From NCBI GenBank assembly GCA_030538915.1, contig JAUNTC010000011.1, positions 1-32,668 of the forward strand: a stretch of DNA of 32,668 nucleotides, in the 5' to 3' direction. This document shows positions 19,354 through 25,180 of this stretch, piece by piece. Each line of letters begins with the position of its first letter. Position 1 is the stretch's first letter. The notes under the pieces are model-generated. The model was not told the origin of the DNA. It searched no databases and saw only the letters and a list, made by a program, of their open reading frames with translations. Origin of the DNA: Lachnospiraceae bacterium (GTDB lineage: Bacteria > Bacillota > Clostridia > Lachnospirales > Lachnospiraceae). A program made the translations under genes and the position numbers.

Positions 19354-19857
19354 TTATAAAAGTGTCCTTTTTTGTGATTTCTTCACTTGTTTGATAAATT
19401 TTGCGGATGAAAATCCGTAAATATGTCCGTATCTCAAGCTTCTAATCCGGATATAATACCACGGATTACCTTCTGCATCCTTGATCGTGTCGCAGATCTC
19501 CACACGAGTACCTTTTTTAATATAAGGTTTTTTCTTGAGCTTTTCGTGCTCCGTGCCTGCCCATACTCTGACAGCGAGCGAGTCAGCTGTAACGATGCCT
19601 TTATGCTTTGGCGTCTTATTTAACTTCGATGCAGTATTAAACGATATGTCATAGAATTTCTGAATGAATGTAAAGATGTCGCCGTTCGCATTACATCCGA
19701 AGCAGTGAAAGTCTTTATCGTAAATCTTCATCGATGCCGTATGGTCGCCCTTATGAAAAGGACACTTTATAAATCCGGCATGATTCGGCTGAGGAAGTCC
19801 GCATTTTGACAGAATATCTCTCATGCTATACATTGCTTTTATTTCTTCTCTATTCAT
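19354..19857 (-). CDS. Chimeric phage protein: CHC2 primase zinc finger joined to an SH3 domain
   Basis: The 167-residue frame has two unrelated parts. Residues 1-75 are the zinc-binding start of a DnaG/phage primase: KCPFHKGDHTASMKI and FHCFGCNANGDIF give Cys32, His35, Cys52 and Cys55. Residues about 92-156 (AVRVWAGTE, VEICDTIKDAEGNPWYYIRI, GFSSAKFIK) look like the SH3 cell-wall-binding tail of phage endolysins. The primase catalytic domain and the lysin enzyme domain are both missing, so the joint near 19595-19640 is best read as an in-frame deletion. The start at 19855-19857 follows an AGGTGG and overlaps the ERCC4 gene by 8 nt. Neither ancestral function should survive. Confidence 0.75.
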   Translation of the reverse strand: MNREEIKAMYSMRDILSKCGLPQPNHAGFIKCPFHKGDHTASMKIYDKDFHCFGCNANGDIFTFIQKFYDISFNTASKLNKTPKHKGIVTADSLAVRVWAGTEHEKLKKKPYIKKGTRVEICDTIKDAEGNPWYYIRIRSLRYGHIYGFSSAKFIKQVKKSQKRTLL

Positions 19858-20368
19858 GCTCGCCACCTGAAAGAATCCGAATGATTTCTTTTCCGGTATC
19901 TTTTTTCTCGCAGAATGCAAACTTAACGCCATACCGCTCTCTCATCGTATTGAGCGACTTATACAATTGCTCGCCGTCTGTCGCTTTGGCCGAAATCACA
20001 TATCGCTCTTTTTTACCGTTCACTGTTCGATACCGAACCTCGTGCTTTCGTGGATTTTTCCAAAACCACATGTCTTCTAAGGATTCAATCCCTTGTCCGT
20101 GCTCTACCAGTATCACGACCTGGATCCCGGCTTTGTTCGCTCTTATCAATTCCTTACGAAATCTTTCGTGTTGCTGTGTGACATTCCCAACTAGCTCTTG
20201 TAGGTTCTTTTTTCGGTCAACTACCAGCCTCGGATTATCCAAAGACTGGTAGTCACCAACATATAGCTTTGAGCGAAAGTATTCGACGTTTAGCTTGTCG
20301 AACTGCTTTCGAATACGCTCCCACTCGCTTTTATGCTCACGAGTATCTACCTGTATCTGCAAGTCCAT
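19850..20368 (-). CDS. Phage ERCC4-type nuclease domain protein
   Basis: This 172-residue protein has the XPF/ERCC4 nuclease signature: QIQVDTREHK at the N-terminus, YVGDYQ, then RLVVDRKKNLQEL with the central acidic-Arg-Lys core (VDRK instead of the commoner ERK). VVILVEHG is the following strand. Such stand-alone domains occur in phage replication and recombination clusters, where they are thought to cut branched or flap DNA. The length suggests it is whole. ATG 20366-20368 (or the GTG just before it) sits directly behind the stop of the upstream gene with AGGGG overlapping, so translation is probably coupled. It also overlaps the next gene. Confidence 0.8.
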   Translation of the reverse strand: MDLQIQVDTREHKSEWERIRKQFDKLNVEYFRSKLYVGDYQSLDNPRLVVDRKKNLQELVGNVTQQHERFRKELIRANKAGIQVVILVEHGQGIESLEDMWFWKNPRKHEVRYRTVNGKKERYVISAKATDGEQLYKSLNTMRERYGVKFAFCEKKDTGKEIIRILSGGEHE

Positions 20369-20373
20369 CACCC

Positions 20374-20856
20374 CTAGTTAAACGGCAGCTCTTCGTCAAT
20401 ATCTACCGGAATATTCGTGAATCCGTCGCTTGTAGTAGTTGAGCCCTGCGGAAATCCACCAATGTGATTTTTGTACGCTTGCGTCTCGGACATATCCGGG
20501 ACTGTCGCCTCGCTGACTTTATCTGTTGATACGAACCAACGGAGCACGCGCTTTTGGGTTTCTCTTCCGTTGTAATAATCCATCTGAGGACCAAACACTC
20601 CACCGATAAGCTTATTTTTAAACTGCGCCCCGAAGTTATCGCCCCACTGGATCTCGAACCGGGTGTTTGAATGTTCAACGCAGGTGCAAAATGTCTTGAA
20701 CGAACGGCTGCAATTTCCTTCATTATCTTCCGTCAGAATGTAAGTCGTGGCTTGATTTGGCCACTTTTTATCTGGTCGGATGTCGTTCTTGAATACATCT
20801 GCAAAATATCCTGCTTGCGAATCACCTTTTGCAAAATCAAAGGACACTACGATCAT
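20374..20856 (-). CDS. DUF669-like phage ssDNA-binding protein, 5' end lost, with SSB-type acidic tail
   Basis: From the first ATG this is 160 residues. The homologous frame continues upstream without a start codon (KQVKERQSKTGKP directly precedes the ATG) to a stop at 20962-20964, so the first 40-50 residues seem to have been replaced at a deletion joint. The core (VVSFDFAKGD, KKWPNQATTYILTED, GAQFKNKLIGGVFG) fits the DUF669/phage single-stranded DNA-binding group. The C-terminus DGFTNIPVDIDEELPFN is nearly the tail of the host SSB (DGFMNIPDGIDEELPFN), the segment that recruits partner proteins. No good ribosome binding site precedes the ATG. It lies just upstream of the ERCC4 nuclease. It may not be expressed as a folded protein. 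Confidence 0.6.
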   Translation of the reverse strand: MIVVSFDFAKGDSQAGYFADVFKNDIRPDKKWPNQATTYILTEDNEGNCSRSFKTFCTCVEHSNTRFEIQWGDNFGAQFKNKLIGGVFGPQMDYYNGRETQKRVLRWFVSTDKVSEATVPDMSETQAYKNHIGGFPQGSTTTSDGFTNIPVDIDEELPFN

Positions 20857-21219
20857 CGGTTTGCCCGTCTTCGACTGACGTTCTTTTACCTGTTTGATGA
20901 ATGTAACGAAAATGGAAAAATTCCTTGGTACGATACTGATGCATATTCGCCAAACAAATCTCTACAAGAGAAAATCTCAAATACATCCTCATGCTTTTGA
21001 ATACGTCAGAGCGCAAATCGGAATACGAAATCTTGCGGATTTAGATAAACTTATCGCAATCCCTAAAGATGATATTGAATATAATAAATTTGATAAGTGA
21101 TTTATTTAAGACTGATTACACTTCTCGACACCAATTTAACACGAAATAGTACAATAAATACCTATTAAAACCTTTAAAATAACCCATTTTAATCGTTGTA
21201 ATATTTTTTGAATTATAGT

Positions 21220-21296
21220 AATATACTTGTACGGAGAGAACCGTATTGATTACGGTTGAAAGGCACTCATGCAAGTATATTGTATGGGTGTCTTTT
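21220..21296 (+). ncRNA. Candidate small structured RNA or attenuator in the prophage
   Basis: Three pairings are visible: AATATACTTG (21220-21229) with CAAGTATATT (21272-21281); AACCGTA (21239-21245) with TACGGTT (21251-21257); and GGCACTCAT (21262-21270) with ATGGGTGTC (21284-21292, G-U pairs allowed), followed by TTTT. The first and last are mutually exclusive. A TATACT at 21222-21227 could start an RNA near 21234 ending at the T-run. I recognise no known family. Confidence 0.35.
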
Positions 21297-21441
21297 ACTA
21301 TGTAAAAAGCAGGAGTCAGGTGTCTACCAAACGCCAGGAAAATCCCGCATAATATATACATCATAAGGATTGGCATTGCAATTTACTGAAGTAGTTGCCA
21401 TTTTGCCAACATTGACAAAATCGTATAATCATCAAAAACTT

Positions 21442-21476
21442 AAAAACCGCTCCTACTACCAACAGGAACGGCTTTT
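21442..21476. terminator. Hairpin terminator upstream of the integrase fragment
   Basis: AAAA (21442-21445), CCG (21447-21449) and TCCT (21451-21454) pair with AGGA (21464-21467), CGG (21469-21471) and TTTT (21473-21476), with two mismatches and a 9-nt loop. Confidence 0.6.
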
Positions 21477-21612
21477 CATAGGCAATACCGAAGATGGTAT
21501 CAACCAAACTTTTGACCTACATATTGTATCATCTTTGGACAGCTATCGCAAGCAGAACGCTAGTTCTTTACTGGCTGTTATTTTTATACCCATTTTAGGA
21601 AAGGATGATATT

Positions 21613-22107
21613 ATGACAAAAAGAAAAAGATACCCTAAGCTCCCAAACGGCTTCGGATCCATCAAGAAGCTATCCGGCAAGAACCGGGCAAACCCTTACG
21701 GAGTCTATCCACCAGTCACCGATTGGACAGACGAAGGCGTACCGATAGCCACAAGGGCGCTCTGCTATGTTGACGACTGGTATAAAGGCTTTGCCGTACT
21801 CACATGGTACAATCATGGCGAATACTATCCGGGAAAGGAAAAAGAGCTACTTGATTTTTCCGGAAGAGACTTGCACGCTAAAGTTATGGATGCAGCGCTT
21901 GAACGAATCGGCATCGAAAAGCACACGCCCCACGACTGCCGGCACACATTCAATGTGCTTTGCGATAAGTATAAAGTTGATGAGCGAGACAAGAAGTTAA
22001 TGCTCGGACATACGTTCCAGGATGTCACAAATAAGGTATACGGTCACAGAAGCTTGGAAGACCTACGGAATGAATTAGAAAAAATAAAAATTCATACAAA
22101 TGAATAG
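21613..22107 (+). CDS. Tyrosine integrase with internal deletion
   Basis: This 164-residue frame starts at MTKRKRYPKLPNGFGSIKK (ATG 21613, AGGAAAGGATG upstream). It opens with the arm-binding N-terminal segment of a family of phage integrases (GVYPPVTDW, LCYVDDWYKGFAVLTW, residues 1-75) and jumps straight to the end of the catalytic domain (FSGRDLHAKV onward). The C-terminal half keeps His107-x-x-Arg110 (HDCRHTF), His133 (MLGHT) and the nucleophile Tyr143 (VYGHRS). The core-binding domain, the first catalytic Arg and the Lys strand are missing, more than half of a normal protein of about 400 residues. It cannot be a working recombinase but might still bind the arm repeats at 22114-22134. Confidence 0.8.
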   Translation: MTKRKRYPKLPNGFGSIKKLSGKNRANPYGVYPPVTDWTDEGVPIATRALCYVDDWYKGFAVLTWYNHGEYYPGKEKELLDFSGRDLHAKVMDAALERIGIEKHTPHDCRHTFNVLCDKYKVDERDKKLMLGHTFQDVTNKVYGHRSLEDLRNELEKIKIHTNE

Positions 22108-22113
22108 TATATT

Positions 22114-22135
22114 TGTCGCTAACGTGTCGCTAACG
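22114..22135 (+). repeat. Arm-type tandem repeat, right end
   Basis: Two copies of TGTCGCTAACG (22114-22124 and 22125-22135) start 7 nt behind the integrase stop codon. They match the left-end pair in core and direction. Confidence 0.6.
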
Positions 22136-22180
22136 GTTCGAATTTCTTTCAGATTTTTGCGAACTTTTTCGAACAGAATA

Positions 22181-22234
22181 AAACCACGAAAGCCCTTGAA
22201 AATACAGGCTTTGCGAGACTTTTCCCCGTGGTTT
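22181..22234 (+). terminator. Structured 3' region of the integrase gene
   Basis: AAACCACG (22181-22188) pairs with CGTGGTTT (22227-22234), and inside it AAAGCC (22189-22194) pairs with GGCTTT (22207-22212). There is no long T-run, so it may be a weak terminator or an mRNA-stabilising fold. Confidence 0.45.
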
Positions 22235-22260
22235 CGGCATTGCCAAAAAAGGGCTTGTAT

Positions 22261-22276
22261 TTAATACTTTCTTAAA
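22261..22276. repeat. Right attachment-site core (direct repeat copy 2)
   Basis: Identical 16-bp partner of 19148-19163. It lies 14 bp from the rpsR terminator, so the element inserted in the spacer behind rpsR without damaging that gene. Confidence 0.75.
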
Positions 22277-22290
22277 AAATGCAACAAAAT

Positions 22291-22326
22291 AAGCCTTTAA
22301 ATACTGCTGTCAGTACTTAAAGGCTT
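22291..22326. terminator. Terminator of the rpsF-ssb-rpsR operon
   Basis: AAGCCTTTAA (22291-22300) pairs perfectly with 22317-22326, and TACTG (22302-22306) with 22311-22315 around a CTGT loop, with one A-C mismatch. T-runs follow on both strands. Confidence 0.85.
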
Positions 22327-22356
22327 TTTAGTCATTCGCTATTTACGCTCTCAGAA

Positions 22357-22623
22357 TTAGTCCTGTACGTATGGCATAAGAGCAACGTGACGAGCTCTCT
22401 TGATAGCTACTGTAAGGGCTCTCTGATGTTTTGCACAGTTTCCTGTGATTCTTCTTGGAAGGATTTTTCCTCTCTCAGAGATGTATTTTCTTAATTTTGC
22501 CACATCCTTGTAATCGATTTCGTTATTCTCTTTTCCACAGAATACGCAAACTTTTTTTCTTCTACGTCCGCCGCCTCTTCTCTTGAAGCCGCCTTCTGGA
22601 CGATTTCCTTTATCGTAAGCCAT
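22357..22623 (-). CDS. rpsR: 30S ribosomal protein S18 (zinc-ribbon type)
   Basis: S18 binds the 30S platform as a heterodimer with S6. It has 88 residues and contains [11 protein letters not shown] and NCAKHQRA; the three cysteines and a histidine suggest the zinc-binding paralogue type. The signature [22 protein letters not shown] (split here only for description) is complete through RITGNC. AAGGAGAG precedes the ATG at 22621-22623. It is the last gene of rpsF-ssb-rpsR. Confidence 0.96.
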   Translation of the reverse strand: MAYDKGNRPEGGFKRRGGGRRRKKVCVFCGKENNEIDYKDVAKLRKYISERGKILPRRITGNCAKHQRALTVAIKRARHVALMPYVQD

Positions 22624-22644
22624 GATTAACTCTCCTTTTAATTC

Positions 22645-23100
22645 TTAGTTGAACGGTAATTCTTCGTCAATTCCATCCGGAATGTTCATGAAGCCATCGC
22701 CTGCATCCGCTGCCGGAGCTGGTGAAGGTGAAGGAGCCGCCTGGCGGAAACTACCTGCGTTTGCATCGCTGACTGATTTGCTCTCTGCAAATTCCTGATC
22801 TTCTACAACAACATCTGTTGTGTATACCTTCTGTCCCTCTTTATTTGTGTAACTTCCGGTCTGAATACGTCCTGTAACGATTACTTTCAAGCCCTGGCGG
22901 AAATATTTCTCCGCGAACTCAGCACTTTTCCCAAATGCTACGCATCCGATAAAGTCTGCGCTCTGCTCTCCATCGTTACCACGGCGGAATCTACGGTCAA
23001 CAGCTAATGTGTATCTTGCGATCGCCATAGAGTTATCTCCCTGTGAGTATCTCACTTCCGGGTCTCTTGTTAAGCGTCCCATCAAAATTACTTTATTCAT
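22645..23100 (-). CDS. ssb: Single-stranded DNA-binding protein
   Basis: This 151-residue SSB has an OB fold (MNKVILMGRLTRDPEVRYS, DFIGCVAFGKSAEF, VTGRIQTGSYTNKEG, residues 1-105), a Ser/Pro/Ala-rich flexible linker, and the acidic tip DEELPFN that recruits replication and repair proteins. GAGGGA precedes the ATG. It lies between rpsF and rpsR as in most Firmicutes, tying SSB supply to ribosomal protein synthesis. The last 17 residues are almost identical to those of the prophage ssDNA-binding protein at 20374. Confidence 0.97.
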   Translation of the reverse strand: MNKVILMGRLTRDPEVRYSQGDNSMAIARYTLAVDRRFRRGNDGEQSADFIGCVAFGKSAEFAEKYFRQGLKVIVTGRIQTGSYTNKEGQKVYTTDVVVEDQEFAESKSVSDANAGSFRQAAPSPSPAPAADAGDGFMNIPDGIDEELPFN

Positions 23101-23119
23101 ATTATCCCTCTACTTCCTG

Positions 23120-23407
23120 TTATGCTTCCTGTCTAACGCATAAATATCTGATTACATTATCCATGATGCGAATTCTTTCTTCGATTTCGCCTGGAGTCTC
23201 TGCATCAGCCTCGAAGTGGATGAAATAGTAATATGCTTCTTTCATCTTCTGAATCTCGTAAGCTAATCTCTTCTTACCCCATTCATCAACGTCAGAGATC
23301 TTGCCACCGAAACGCTCTACTAATGCTTTCACTTTTTCGATAACCTGTGCTCTTTCGTCGTCTTCGATTTTTGCACTGACAACAACAGCTAATTCATATT
23401 TATTCAT
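23120..23407 (-). CDS. rpsF: 30S ribosomal protein S6
   Basis: S6 has 95 residues from MNKYELAVVVSAKIEDDER to RYLCVRQEA, with the family motif WGKKRLAYEIQKMKEAYYY shortened here to its visible core GKKRLAYEI. The start is the ATG at 23405-23407, served by AAGGAGGTG (23417-23425). The open frame runs four codons further to a GTG inside that ribosome binding site, which I reject. It is the first gene of rpsF-ssb-rpsR. In other bacteria the S6:S18 dimer represses this operon through a leader RNA. Confidence 0.96.
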   Translation of the reverse strand: MNKYELAVVVSAKIEDDERAQVIEKVKALVERFGGKISDVDEWGKKRLAYEIQKMKEAYYYFIHFEADAETPGEIEERIRIMDNVIRYLCVRQEA

Positions 23408-23425
23408 GTCGTCCTGCACCTCCTT

Positions 23426-23507
23426 CTGGTCTTTTGGCCCCCGCCCGCTTATGTGGGAGCAAGGAATTTCCGTGCATGGTTATACACGGAGTAATAGTGT
23501 ATCACAA
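23426..23507 (-). promoter_or_regulatory. rpsF leader, candidate S6:S18 autoregulatory RNA
   Basis: The predicted leader is about 100 nt. It contains CCGTG/CACGG (minus strand, a hairpin with a 10-nt loop) and GCTCCC/GGGGGC closing a 12-nt loop just upstream of the ribosome binding site, with a CCG trinucleotide in the first stem. S6:S18 leaders recognising a CCG are known in many phyla; the exact consensus cannot be confirmed by eye. Confidence 0.35.
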
Positions 23508-23513
23508 TTTCTT

Positions 23514-23542
23514 ATGATAACATAAAACGAACGTTGTTTCAA
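23514..23542 (-). promoter_or_regulatory. Promoter of rpsF-ssb-rpsR
   Basis: On the minus strand TTGAAA (23537-23542), a 17-nt spacer and TATCAT (23514-23519). The -35 overlaps the last codons of the DUF951 gene. Confidence 0.65.
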
Positions 23543-23727
23543 GCTTTTTTCTTTAAATCTTTTGTGTTTTTTTCCACCAGTTTTCTGGATGTCATGATCT
23601 GGTGTCCGCACCCCATACATTTCAGGCGGAAATCTGCTCCTACGCGAAGGATTTCCCACTCTTTGCTTCCACACGGATGCGGTTTTTTCAAGGTAACAAT
23701 ATCACCAACTTCATATATGTATCCCAT
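23539..23727 (-). CDS. DUF951 family protein
   Basis: This 62-residue protein begins MGYIYEVGDIVTLKKPHPCG and has a CMGCGHQIMTSR segment. It matches the small DUF951 (COG4481) family found in Firmicutes, often near rpsF or chromosome-partition genes. The cysteines suggest a metal or nucleic-acid contact, but the function is unknown. The ATG directly follows the sortase stop codon (TAAATG), with GAGGG at good spacing, so the two are translated from one message. The rpsF promoter begins at its 3' end. Confidence 0.88.
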   Translation of the reverse strand: MGYIYEVGDIVTLKKPHPCGSKEWEILRVGADFRLKCMGCGHQIMTSRKLVEKNTKDLKKKA

Positions 23728-24519
23728 TTACATTCCCTCTTCTTTTATTTTCTTTCCGATCACAACGATACGATGCTCGTCACTGGCTCCTGTACAAGTC
23801 GATAACGTTACACACGTATCATTTTCATTTACTTCCACACCGGTATCATATACTGCAACGCTCTTAGCCGCATTTACAAATGCATCAAAATCGGTGTCAT
23901 CTGCGAAATCCGTCCGGTACACATCGGAGCTTTCTGTCGTTACTCCGGTTGCAAAAATTTCATATGTAAGTTTTCTCCCATCCACTGTGTAAATGTAAAA
24001 ATGTGGATACTTTTTCCAAAAACTTTTTTCATCATAGTCCTGCAGGTGGCGGAACATAGAGCCATCCTTCATACGATGCCCGTATATAATACTGTTTCGA
24101 TCCGAAAGATCAGCACTGGCATTCGCATCAATAAAAATCGTTCCAAGTGTATTGTCATTATCCGAAAATGTTTTGTGAAGGTAAGTCTGATTATCCTTTC
24201 CCTGTACGATCGGATAATTGATTTCCTTCGGCTCCGGCCAGAAGCGGATCCACCCAATCGTATCCGGGTTGATCTTCTTAAGCTTATCAAAGTCCACTTG
24301 GAAATTGTCTTCTTTCCCATCCGTGCTCTTCTCCTCGGTCACTGCAAGACTTCGTATGTTCTTATACTCATCTTGCCCGTCTTTATAGCCTTTACCAATC
24401 TTAAGGAGCTGAAAACCGGACACGCAAAATACTATGATCGCAATGACTAGAATGGTATTCCACAAAAAATTGCTTTTTTTCTTCTTTCGTCTTCCCCTGT
24501 GATGTTTTCTCGTACTCAT
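23728..24519 (-). CDS. Class B sortase
   Basis: This 263-residue membrane transpeptidase cleaves a C-terminal sorting signal of exported proteins and links them to peptidoglycan or pili. It has a basic N-terminus (RGRRKKKK), one membrane helix (about 19-38) and a class B catalytic domain. His148 (IIYGHRMKDGSMF), Cys242 (TLSTCTGASDEHR) and Arg250 form the triad. The spacing of eight residues between Cys and Arg and the longer N-terminal part fit class B. No sorting-signal substrate is encoded beside it, so its targets are elsewhere. AAGGTGGTG precedes the start. DUF951 follows immediately. Confidence 0.9.
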   Translation of the reverse strand: MSTRKHHRGRRKKKKSNFLWNTILVIAIIVFCVSGFQLLKIGKGYKDGQDEYKNIRSLAVTEEKSTDGKEDNFQVDFDKLKKINPDTIGWIRFWPEPKEINYPIVQGKDNQTYLHKTFSDNDNTLGTIFIDANASADLSDRNSIIYGHRMKDGSMFRHLQDYDEKSFWKKYPHFYIYTVDGRKLTYEIFATGVTTESSDVYRTDFADDTDFDAFVNAAKSVAVYDTGVEVNENDTCVTLSTCTGASDEHRIVVIGKKIKEEGM

Positions 24520-24557
24520 AATTCACCACCTTTATCTTCTTTCTGTCATTACATTCA

Positions 24558-24587
24558 AGTGTAACACCATTAAAGCTGCGCTGTCAA
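24558..24587 (-). promoter_or_regulatory. Promoter of the sortase-DUF951 unit
   Basis: On the minus strand a perfect TTGACA (24582-24587), an 18-nt spacer, and TACACT (24558-24563) with an extended -10 TG one base upstream. Confidence 0.75.
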
Positions 24588-24630
24588 AATCTACTTTATA
24601 CTTTTTTAATGAGCTTTCATTTCTTCTTAA

Positions 24631-24658
24631 TTGACTTTCTGTTGGCAAGGTTTATGAT
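24631..24658 (+). promoter_or_regulatory. Promoter of the zinc-ribbon membrane protein gene
   Basis: TTGACT (24631-24636), a 16-nt spacer and TATGAT (24653-24658), 35 nt upstream of the start. Confidence 0.6.
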
Positions 24659-24692
24659 GAAAAAAACAGAATGAATATCAGAGGTGTAAAAC

Positions 24693-25097
24693 ATGAATCA
24701 ATTGAAAGACAGATTTCGGAATTTTATGTATGGACGATACGGACTGGACACATTTGGAAAATGCACCATCACTTTAGGGCTTGCTTCGATGCTGATCGCC
24801 GGATGGACTTCCAACTCCAAACTTTCCCTTCTATCGTGGCTGCTTATTTTTTATTCATATTATAGAATGTTCTCAAGAAACATTTACAAACGTTCTCATG
24901 AAAATCAGATTTTTCTTAATAAAACTGCGAAGATCCGTACATTTTTCTACAGACAGAAAAATCAGTTTGCCCAGCGAAAAACCCATCACATTTACAAATG
25001 TCCCGGCTGTAAGCAGAAAATCCGAATTCCTCGTGGCAAAGGGCGCATCGAGATTACTTGTCCGAAGTGCCATACAACATTTATAAAAAACAGTTAA
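24693..25097 (+). CDS. Small membrane protein with C-terminal zinc ribbon
   Basis: This 134-residue protein is unrecognised beyond its architecture. The N-terminal 20 residues are basic and aromatic (FRNFMYGRYGLD). Two hydrophobic helices follow (about 23-38 and 44-58), then a basic linker and a C-terminal zinc ribbon with CPGC (103-106) and CPKC (123-126). It is probably an inner-membrane protein with its ribbon in the cytoplasm, judged from the positively charged linker. The ATG at 24693 has AGAGGTG upstream. It is a single-gene unit with its own promoter and terminator, divergent from the sortase. Confidence 0.8.
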   Translation: MNQLKDRFRNFMYGRYGLDTFGKCTITLGLASMLIAGWTSNSKLSLLSWLLIFYSYYRMFSRNIYKRSHENQIFLNKTAKIRTFFYRQKNQFAQRKTHHIYKCPGCKQKIRIPRGKGRIEITCPKCHTTFIKNS

Positions 25098-25100
25098 GAA

Positions 25101-25142
25101 AAAGAGCCTTTGCGGAATACCCCTTTTCCACAAAAGCTCTTT
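25101..25142. terminator. Bidirectional terminator between the zinc-ribbon gene and the permease
   Basis: AAAGAGC (25101-25107), TTTG (25109-25112) and GGAA (25114-25117) pair with TTCC (25126-25129), CAAA (25131-25134) and GCTCTTT (25136-25142), with two mismatches. It serves two convergent genes. Confidence 0.85.
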
Positions 25143-25180
25143 CTTATATTTTTAGATATAATCCCGGAGAAATGGTTATC

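Larger units (their letters stand above)
20857..21612. other. Scrambled prophage control region, no complete gene
   Basis: About 750 bp without a convincing intact gene. It holds the open but start-less 5' part of the ssDNA-binding gene (to 20961), a rightward open segment at 20894-21100 whose end (YVRAQIGIRNLADLDKLIAI) looks protein-like but is unrecognised, a set of nested inverted repeats (21220-21296), a hairpin terminator (21442-21476), and a leader to the integrase fragment with an AGGAAAGG-type ribosome binding site near 21599-21604. Confidence 0.5.
19148..22276. mobile_element. Decayed prophage of about 3.1 kb inserted behind rpsR
   Basis: The interval is bounded by a 16-bp direct repeat. 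It contains paired TGTCGCTAAC repeats at both ends, an integrase fragment pointing to the right end, and leftward early-replication-type genes (ssDNA-binding, ERCC4 nuclease, CHC2 primase). A lysin-like SH3 domain comes last at the opposite end from the integrase. That is the order of a tailed-phage genome with the packaging, head, tail and most lysis genes deleted. At least two deletion joints are visible as in-frame fusions. It should be unable to excise by itself. Confidence 0.8.

Noticed and set aside
20894-21100. A 68-residue plus-strand gene in the prophage region
   Set aside because: Its end looks protein-like but its start overlaps the ssDNA-binding gene on the other strand, it has no ribosome binding site, and I recognise no family; at most it is a remnant.
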